Origin: Amorphophallus konjac
Taxonomy: Eukaryota > Streptophyta > Magnoliopsida > Alismatales > Araceae
NCBI GenBank assembly: GCA_022559845.1
Contig: CM040128.1
Span: 75,765,247 to 75,829,246 of the forward strand
DNA: 64,000 nt
Direction: 5' to 3'
Position numbers and translations under genes: made by a program. Shown one piece after another: positions 57,032-64,000 of this stretch. Position 1 is the first letter of the stretch; every line of letters starts with the position of its first letter. The notes below the pieces were generated by a model. The model was not told the origin of the DNA. It saw nothing but the letters and a program-made list of their open reading frames with translations, and searched no databases.

Positions 57032-57536
57032 TATGTATAAATGTTTATAAATAGTAAACAAATCCGTAAAAATATCAAATAAATATTTTTTTTTCTATTA
57101 TTATTATTTTTTTCTTTTGGAACAAGTCCAAAATTTTATTTATTTTTTTTATTTTCTTAATATATATATAGATATATATATATATAGATATGTATATATG
57201 TATATATTATGTATATAGCTTATTAAGGCCTTTAAAAAATATCAAATAAATTTATTTTATTTTTTTTTTCTTTTATTATTTTTTATTCTTATTGAACAAA
57301 TCCTTGGGCTTTTTGGCCCATTTCAACGTACATTATATTTTCTTATTTTTCTTATTTTTATTATTTTGAATGCTTGTTAAATAAGGAAATATCTTTATTA
57401 AAATCATTTAATTACAAAAAATTAATTATTTTACTCTAAATTAATAGTAAGCGTGATAAGTGCATATTTATTATTCTTTAAGCCCATAAAAAAATATAAA
57501 TAACATGAATTAAGATGGGAAAATACACACTTATCA
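55280..57536 (-). repeat. Element D 3' LTR
   Basis: 2,257 bp from TGATGCGC to ACACTTATCA, so the ends are TGAT and ATCA. A minus-strand polypurine tract borders its right end. It contains a CpG-rich block (56700-56960) inside otherwise AT-rich DNA, and AT repeats (56985-57030, 57160-57210). Only one LTR lies in the window. Confidence 0.7.
56700..56960. other. CpG-rich block in element D LTR
   Basis: Strongly GC-rich with many CpG and repeated GCGTGCGCC words, bounded by C/T-rich DNA at the left and a TA microsatellite at the right. ORFs on both strands here are composition artefacts. Confidence 0.7.
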
Positions 57537-57552
57537 CACCCCCCAACTTACT
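57537..57552 (-). other. Polypurine tract of element D
   Basis: Minus strand reads AAGTTGGGGGGTG directly before the LTR start TGATAAGTG. A similar tract, AAGTTGGGGGGACGG, lies at about 58489-58503. Confidence 0.7.
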
Positions 57553-59012
57553 CATTGCTAGTCCCTTAGCAATGCAAATAATTTCAAAATGTAAGGACTA
57601 ACAAGAGTTTATAAAGTTCTTGCCTCATTTTTAGATCATCGTTCATAGAATCTACTAAAGATGAGGAATCTGGAATTATTATCACATATTAGCCTTATGT
57701 AGGAAATTCAGGTACATGATCAAGAATTCTAATCAAAATTCAGTAGCACTTGTGCATGTGAATTGCTAAGTCTACAGTGAAGACAATTGCGTCCCCCATT
57801 TACTATTGCAAGCAAGTGTCTTTCAACTCTGCACTTCTTAATCAGAGTATTCAGCATAATAGCTTTTTATCTGCCTTATTGCTATGTCCCTTTTGGGATC
57901 TTTTGTATTCTTTTCTTCTCTTTTTTTCTATACACACATGATGCTGCACTACCCTTCACTGTTTTATGCGAACCTCAACACGTCTTAAGTGAAGTAGGCC
58001 CGGTTACACAGATCAAAGTTCCCTTTTCCTTTTGACGCGAATCTCAATACGTCTTAGGTGAAGTAGGCCCGGTTACTCAGAATCGAAGCATTTTTCATGG
58101 TGTTTTTCTCATACTTTTGTCACTTATGCATTTGCACTAATTTTTGATAGATAGCATGGCAAAAAGCTTATAAATAAAAAATCTCCTCCTTAAGAAGTGC
58201 TGAATATCAGACAGTATACCTAAAATAGCAGAAGGCTTGTCCTACTTGTTTCATTAGTATACAACGTGATTGTATTTTTCTAAAGTGCACATGAACTTTC
58301 AAGAGATTCTTAAATCAGTTTTCCATGGCTAAAGTAAATAAATTTTCCATCATCCTTTTCCCTAGTCATTTCCATTCCAGAATTACTTTCAATGAGAGCA
58401 TAAATCAAGAAAACTCAATTGGGTGTTATTTTAGATTTAGGAAAAAAAATTGTAGGCGAAATAAAGTTGTATAGGATAATATGATTCCCGTCCCCCCAAC
58501 TTAAATGACATTGTCCTCAATGGCATGAACAATATGGAATAAGGAACAATGTAAACATGATAGTTTGTGAAAGAACGGGACAACCTGATGTGTGGGGCGA
58601 AGTGATGAAGGCTCCTTCTCCGCTCGGCCTATCAACTGAAACACAAACACACTCAAGCAAAACATCAAATCACAAAATCTTGGGTCCCCTCCCAGAAGTC
58701 ATTGCTTAGCACAGAAGGAGGGGAACTTACCGTGTCCATGAGTTGCAAAGGGAATCGACTATTGATTTCAACTTGGGTTACGGATCCGGATTTCCCGTAG
58801 AAATGTCCCCCTATTTCATGTGTATGCGAAAGGCAGTCACAACGGGACAATGAACACATGGAATCTTTGGGCTGAAAAAGTCAATAAAGCATGCCTCCGA
58901 CTCGATCACTCCACATGGTAGAGTGGGCGCGAGAGTAAAGGGAGGAGGACTTGTCGCCAAAGCTGTTGCTAAAGGTGACGGGGATAGATGAAGATCACCT
59001 TCTCTCCAATCC
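57553..59012. other. Element D spacer
   Basis: No gene recognised. Two near-copies of a CGTCTTA(A/G)GTGAAGTAGGCCC motif occur at about 57980 and 58048. A minus-strand GACTTCTGGGAGGGGACCC near 58680 resembles the post-ORF motif at 61870. Confidence 0.5.
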
Positions 59013-59020
59013 TATAAATA
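59013..59020 (+). promoter_or_regulatory. TATA box of antisense PMD gene
   Basis: TATAAATA in CCTATAAATACC, 101-108 bp before the ATG at 59121, followed by a C/T-rich stretch. Position and sequence suit a plant core promoter internal to the element. Confidence 0.65.
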
Positions 59021-59120
59021 CCTCCCTTTCCGCTCAACTTAGGCACATCGAAGGCTTGAGAGTAGATTTTGAGGAGTGAAAGGTTGTAAAGGGAAGTAGT
59101 GAGTGTTGCTCAATTTTAGA

Positions 59121-61717
59121 ATGGAGGGTGAATCTAGCTTCAGAGCAGAAGGTGAGTCCTCTCGCTCCTCGAAGAGGAGCAGATCGGGCAGTAGTTCCAG
59201 GAGACTCTCAGAAGTCGAAGGACAACTGAGGGAGAGGACTCTATCACAGCTTTTAAGTGGCTCCTTGCATTCCTTACTTCATGCTTTCGTCTCCTATCTT
59301 CCTTTGCAAATCTCCCATTGCTCATTTCGTATGTATGTGCAGAACGTGATGAGATCACACATCTCGTGGGAGCTGGTAGTGGCGGCCTATCGAGGTCTCC
59401 CGGCCTTCCAGAAGGTGAGGTTAGACGTGATGGGGTTCGGGGCCTTTCTCAGAATTGAGCCGATCAAGCTCGATCTTGCCCTGATCCAAGCACTACGTGA
59501 AAGATGGGACCCGGTGAGTCGAGCATTCCTGATGCCGTGGGGGCACATGGTGCCCAGCCTGGAAGACGTGGTCCGAATTACGGGCCTCAAAGTAGATGGG
59601 GAAGCAGTGACTGACGTTACCTATGCGGACTACCGAGAAGGTGCCCAGAAGCTGTTGGGGATGGACTTAGACGGTCGGAATAATAGGTCAGTAGCTAAGG
59701 CATCGATCATGGAGGCATTAGGGCTTACTGACATGCGTCCGCGTGATGATGAATCCCTCGAAGAATTTATGGAAAGGGCCGAAAGAGGTGCCCGTGCTGT
59801 ATATTGCGTGGACACCAACAACTGGGAGAGGACCAATATGGATCTCAGGAGGTTCCTCCTCTTTCTTTTGGGCAAGTTGCTATTGGGCTCCAAGGGAGAC
59901 AGTATCCACTGTCGCTTCTTAGAACTGCTTGTAGACTTGGAAAGAGTAGGACAATATGCCTGGGGAGCTGCCGTGTTGGCACATCTGTTTACAGGTCTGT
60001 CGCAAAGGACAGATCGAGAGATGACAATAAGTGGGTTTACGCCCTTCATCCAGGTAAAGAAAAAAAATTTTTTGTTGTTGTTATTTATTTTATGCCCTTT
60101 TTTTTGAATTTGTTGATATTAATGACACATGATGGTGTAGCTATGGGGCTACTATTACCTTCCAATGGGGAGAGCTCGTCACTGCCGGCCACTGACGGTC
60201 CCTCTTGCTAGACGGTGGCAACCCATCATGAGTACAACACCTCTATCTTATCAACTGATGGTGTTAAGGCGGGAGTTGCAAGAGTTCCCTGCAGCGATGG
60301 TATGATACTTTTTCTCCCTTTTTTGGTTTGTTTTGTTTTATCATCATTTTTTTAGCTAACCAAGATGATGCGTACAACCCATCAAAGGTGAATTGGAGGC
60401 CTTTCTCGAACATGGTCGATGTTGACCAGCCGTGGGTAATTGGAAGCCGCGCCCGATTCGGACGGGACCTCTGGCTCCATTGCTTGAATGAAATCGAGCC
60501 CCTCAGACTGAAATTAGCTATGAGGACCCTAGGGCTGGTCCAAGAATGGGTGGATATGACCATATCTCCCAGTGTCGGAAAGCAGACGCGGGGACCGGCA
60601 TCCCGAACAATATGAAGACTGGCAAAGGGGTGGCACGCTCGTGGAATCTCAAGCACAAGATAGTGAGGATTACCTACGCCTCTATAGGGCAATGTATGCA
60701 GAGAGACTCCAGCCTGGAGGGCTTGTAGAGGTTAAGTAAAAAGAAACCATGTTTTTATCTTTTACATTTGTTTTTGATTTTTTTCATTTTGTGAACTCAT
60801 AAGTCATAACTGTAGGATGCCCGTGATACCATAATAATGAACTTACGAGCTCGTTTGGCGGACACGGAGCAAGAGTTGAGTGACACCCGAGCGGCTCTGG
60901 GTTCATCAGTAAGTATTTTTGTGTATACTCCAGGTATGATTTGAGATTCATGGCGCTAACCACTTAATGTCACCTCATTGTGTCGCAGCGTGCCCAGCTC
61001 GATGTAGTTTCATCTGCGATGGGGGCAGATGGCGTTTCTTCCAGTCTATGGATTCCTACTGCGGAGCTGGATCTACTCCACGAGCAGCTTGCTCATGCCA
61101 CACAACGTGCTGCGGAGGCAGAAGGGATGCTTTCTGCACAGGTGAGGGTTTCACCATTTAATATCCCTTGTGCAAGCATTGCTATATGCCTGAGATGATA
61201 TGTATGGCAGGAGAAAGAAACACAGGAGGCATTCGCGCTCACCACCCAGAAGGAAGCTAGAATAACTGAGCTGGAAAAGGAACTACAGCGTCGTCCTGAT
61301 GAGGACTCTTCTAGGGACGCTGTGGAGCTGAGGATCACCCTTCAGCTGGAAAGAGAAGATAGAGAGAGAGAAAGGGCTGAGAGAGCAAGGGGCAGAGACA
61401 GAGAGAAGGCTAAGAGATTGGCCGAGAAAGAGGAGAAGAGGGCCCTGGAGGCCCAACTATTTGAATTGAGGACCAGTCTCGGCCTTGCCGATCAATGGCT
61501 GAAGGATGGCGAAGAACGCTATCGAAGAGCACGAGAGCGTGGCTTTCGTGTTAGTAGCTTCTTTGCTGCCCCCGCTGATCGGCGCGGAGGAGTGGAGATA
61601 GAAAGAGGATCACAGAGCGGTAGGAATACCGCTTCTCTCGGCGTGGGAGTACCCTCTAGAGTTTCTTGCCCAGAGAGTGGCAATACGAGTAATGTGGAGA
61701 AAGAGGGTGGAATCTGA
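59121..61717 (+). CDS. Antisense plant mobile domain gene, element D (one apparent frameshift)
   Basis: ATG at 59121 (MEGESSFRAEGESSRSSKRS). The PMD exon ends at a GT donor after 60053; an intron acceptor at 59342 is possible. Motifs: YRGLPAFQKVRLDVMGFG, LRERWDPVSRAFLMPWG, HMVPSLEDVVRITGLKVDG. Further exons: 60141-60299, 60388-60730 (FGRDLWLHCLNEIEPLRLKL), 60816-60908, 60989-61141 and 61211-61717, the last coding a charged coiled coil. The 93-bp exon at 60816 equals the 93-bp exon at 24227 in element B, and the junction at 60388 matches the one at 23760. Exon 60388-60730 is 343 bp, one base too long, with a frame change near its GGGG run (60590), so either a one-base insertion or a sequence error. 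Otherwise open. Confidence 0.8.
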
Positions 61718-61900
61718 TGTAATCTCTTTGTTGTTTTTGTTGTTGAGAGTGGAATAAGATGTTCTATGCTTGGTTATCTGCTTCATTCTGGCCTCTCAAA
61801 TTCTTGCACACATCTAGCTTCCCAAAAAAAAACACTGATTACCACACAAAAATCACTTAAACTTTGGGTTGCCTCCCAAGAAGCGCTAAATTTTATATCG
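61718..61900. other. Spacer with post-ORF motif
   Basis: Short 3' region of the antisense gene, then GGTTGCCTCCCAAGAAGCGC (61869-61888), a plus-strand view of a motif seen after ORF stops in plant gypsy elements. Confidence 0.55.
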
Positions 61901-62112
61901 TCAGCCAGACACAAGGTAGATCACTAACCAACGCGTGGCATTCAGAATGAGCCACCTCATGATCTTGTCCTCCTTCAAATTCCAGCCCTTATGCCATTGG
62001 AAGACAAGAGTAACCATGTATGGATTGGGGCTAGAAATATGCGGGTTGCGCATTTTATTGAAGTTTTCACTTGTCCTAATGTCCCTCCTGACGAGCTTTA
62101 TAGGAACGGCTT
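61901..62112 (-). pseudogene. End of a minus-strand ORF of element D
   Basis: Open minus-strand frame of about 70 codons, truncated at its 5' side by element E and ending with TGA at 61901-61903. It reads PIKLVRRDIRTSENFNKMRN, then VFQWHKGWNLKEDKIMRW. I do not recognise a domain. Position suggests the last ORF of the element. Confidence 0.5.
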
Positions 62113-63030
62113 TGTTGGGTCCCGTGAGGTGTAAACGGATCTAGAAGGGGGGGTTGAATAGATCCTATCAGAAACTTTGGCCTATTTAAAAACTCTTAGC
62201 TAATAGAAACTTAAACCACTCTTATTAAGTGAATGAATCACTTGGACACAATGCACAGCGGAATTAAGTAGAGTGGCTCAAATGAAAAGGCCGGAATTAC
62301 AAGCTATGAAACATCCACACTTCTTTAAGCATATTTGTGATCCTGAAGGAAATAAGCCTTGTAGTGTAGGGATCATAAAGCATAACACTAAAGCATGCAA
62401 TAGCTTACAACAACCGTGCGTGTGTGTGTATGCTATGTTGATCACACAAAGTGCATATGTGTGTGAGCAATATAACCAAGTGTGGAAGCACACGAACCTG
62501 CGAATGGGGTTAGAAGATATAGATCAATCACACACAATAAACAACTCACAACACAGGGATTTTTAAGGTGGTTTAGTTGCAACCCCGCAACCTACGTCCA
62601 CCCCTCACCAAAAACCCGGTGAGGCTTCCTTGCTGGCTCACAGCTTGACCCGGGGACATGCCCCAAACCATAGAACAGAGAAAAACTCTCTTTCTATCTT
62701 CCTACACACAAAGCCGGCAGGGACGGCTACACCGCAGATCGGAGAACTCCCGATTGCCTTCCTACTAACCACCGGTAGGGACGTCAATCACAAATTGGAA
62801 CACCCTCCAATTGCCTTCCTACTAACCACCTGGTAGGGACGAATCACAAGTTCAAATGTTTAACAATATTGAAAGTAAAACAAATGTGAAGGAACTAAAA
62901 CAAGAGATTGAGTAAGAAGGAATTGGCCCTTGTATCGATATGCTTTGTTGATCAGCAGCAGGGATCTCTTCTTCTTGCAAATCAATCTTCTTGTAATCAC
63001 CCTTGAATGGATGATTGTTCTTCACGGAGT

Positions 63031-63568
63031 ACTGTTCATGTGAACAGTAACTGTTCTTCCAATCCTCCTCTTTTGATCTTCCTTTTGATCTCTTTGAATG
63101 GATGAAGAAGTGAATAGATGCTACCTTGATCCTTGCTTCCTTCTTCACGGATCTTGGAAGATGATCTCTTTGATATGAGCTTGAATACCTTGGATTGGAT
63201 GAAGATGTTCTTCACGGAGTACTGTTCATGTGAACAGTAACTCTTCCTTCAATCTCCTCTTTTGATCTTCTCTTTGTATCTTCTTGAAGTGGATGAAGAG
63301 AGTAATTGATTCTACCTTGAATCTTGTTTCTTCAACAGCTTGTAGGAGATTGATTGCTTCAAAAATCACCTTGGATGAACTTGAAAGAATGAAGAAAATC
63401 ACTTTGAGAAATGAGCTTCTTGGATCGCCTTGAAAGCTTTGTTTCTTCTCCTTCTTGGAAGTTGATTGACGAGTAGAAGGTGATTGCTTCAGGATTGCTT
63501 CATATCTTTACTTGAAACTCTTGAGTGGATGAAGAACTCATTCACGAACTACTGTTCATATGAACAGT
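63031..63568. repeat. ACTGTTCATGTGAACAGT palindromes
   Basis: 18-bp near-palindromes at 63031-63048, 63221-63238 and 63551-63568 (the last with ATA at the centre), each after TTCACGGAG or TTCACGAAC. The first two sit in a 190-bp imperfect duplication. Half-sites TGAACAGTA occur in element D's LTR near 55904 and 56096. Confidence 0.75.
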
Positions 63569-63813
63569 ACTTCGTCTTCTCTCTCTTGAAAATCCCTCTT
63601 GCAGCCACTCTTAATCCCAAATGAAGCATCAGGGTTTGCCTCCACCAATGTGTTAGTTTTATAGACCTTGAATGGTCCTTGGACAAGCCCTAGACCAGAT
63701 CCACAATTTGTGGGTGATTGGGAGACTTTGGGGTTCTTTGGCATTAAAGAAGTCATGATAATTAGGCAGCCCACGAGGTGGAATTCGAGTCAAACTTTGC
63801 TGCACTCGGGGCT

Positions 63814-63990
63814 GGCGGTCGACCAGAATTCATGGGGCGGTCGACCGCTACTATAAAACTTGAAAACGGGCGATCCCTGGGATTTCCGGTCGACCGCCTC
63901 TGGCTGGCGGTCGACCGCTACTGAGACTCAGGCAGGCTGGCAGCTGCTGGCTGGGGCGGTCGACCGCCCCTGTGCTGGCGGTCGACCGCC
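63814..63990. repeat. GGCGGTCGACCGCC palindrome pairs
   Basis: Units at 63814, 63836, 63885, 63906, 63955 and 63977, forming three pairs with 21-22 bp offset. Pairs recur every 70-71 bp. The array may continue past the window. Confidence 0.9.
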
Positions 63991-64000
63991 AGCTGGGCAA

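Larger units (their letters stand above)
55280..62112 (-). mobile_element. Element D: gypsy-like element, 3' part
   Basis: Minus-strand layout mirrors element B: 3' LTR, polypurine tract, then an antisense (+) plant-mobile-domain gene, then the end of a minus-strand ORF. The element is cut by element E at 62113. No RT or integrase lies in the window, so the Tat-type assignment rests on the antisense gene and on the post-ORF motif AGCGCTTCTTGGGAGGCAAC (near 61870). Confidence 0.6.
62113..64000 (-). repeat. Element E: Sirevirus-like LTR, partial
   Basis: Starts TGTTGGG after GGCTT (62108-62112), the same five bases duplicated by element C. The first 550 bp align in order with C's LTR: hairpin 62137-62165, AAGGTGGTT (62566), CCACCCCTCAC (62599). 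It then diverges into repeated GATGAAG/TCTTC-rich sequence with three ACTGTTCA(T/A)(G/A)TGAACAGT palindromes, and ends in GGCGGTCGACCGCC pairs. Orientation is inferred from C. The other end is beyond the window. Confidence 0.8.

Noticed and set aside
56544..57054. Arg-rich ORFs on both strands
   Set aside because: Composition artefact of the CpG-rich block in the element D LTR.

Overview
The window reads as repeat-rich plant nuclear DNA (flowering plant; species not identifiable). Every recognisable coding unit belongs to a plant transposable-element lineage: Sirevirus-type Ty1/copia, Tat/Ogre-type Ty3/gypsy with dual RNase H, CACTA, and an L1-type LINE with an RNase H domain. A satellite array is also present. 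I see no ordinary host gene, no tRNA or rRNA gene and no CRISPR array. Nearly all element ORFs carry stop codons or frameshifts, so this is nested, decaying heterochromatin-like DNA.

Layout. 1-129: AT-rich flank. 130-2480 and 14003-14337: one satellite array (178-180 bp and about 200 bp monomers) split by element A. 2481-14002: element A, + strand Sirevirus with LTRs, broken gag and pol, and an env-position ORF; TSD ATCTC. 14338-17183: minus-strand CACTA remnant with inverted repeats. 17184-19071: unassigned. 19072-50635: element B, minus-strand Tat-type gypsy element of 31.6 kb; TSD ATGGG; two antisense (+ strand) genes lie between pol and its 3' LTR. 29827-40651: element C, a minus-strand gag-only Sirevirus-like element inserted into B's integrase; TSD GGCTT. 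50677-54530: 5'-truncated minus-strand LINE. 55280-62112: element D, the 3' part of a minus-strand gypsy-like element with another antisense plant-mobile-domain gene. 62113-64000: element E, a Sirevirus-like LTR related to C and cut by the window end.

The most interesting signals are in non-coding DNA. (1) Element B carries at least 28 copies of a 24-bp dyad of the form TAACGG-N12-CCGTTA, grouped in twos and threes at a 30-33 bp (mostly 32) period. They lie in its LTRs, leader, an intron and spacers, but not in its pol ORFs. (2) The LTRs of A, C and E each carry pairs of palindromes centred on GTCGAC. Arms differ by family, but the pairs recur every 66-77 bp in all three. (3) A short hairpin at the end of those three LTRs keeps a C-rich loop while its 7-bp stem changes in a compensatory way. 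(4) C's LTRs also hold about 24 copies of a TGTACAGACTTG motif.

How the parts relate. A (or a relative) is the kind of autonomous element that could mobilise the pol-less C, because the two share the same primer binding site and polypurine tract. B and D each carry an antisense plant-mobile-domain gene with matching exon structure, so that gene is part of the element cargo. Order of events: the satellite predates A, and B predates C.
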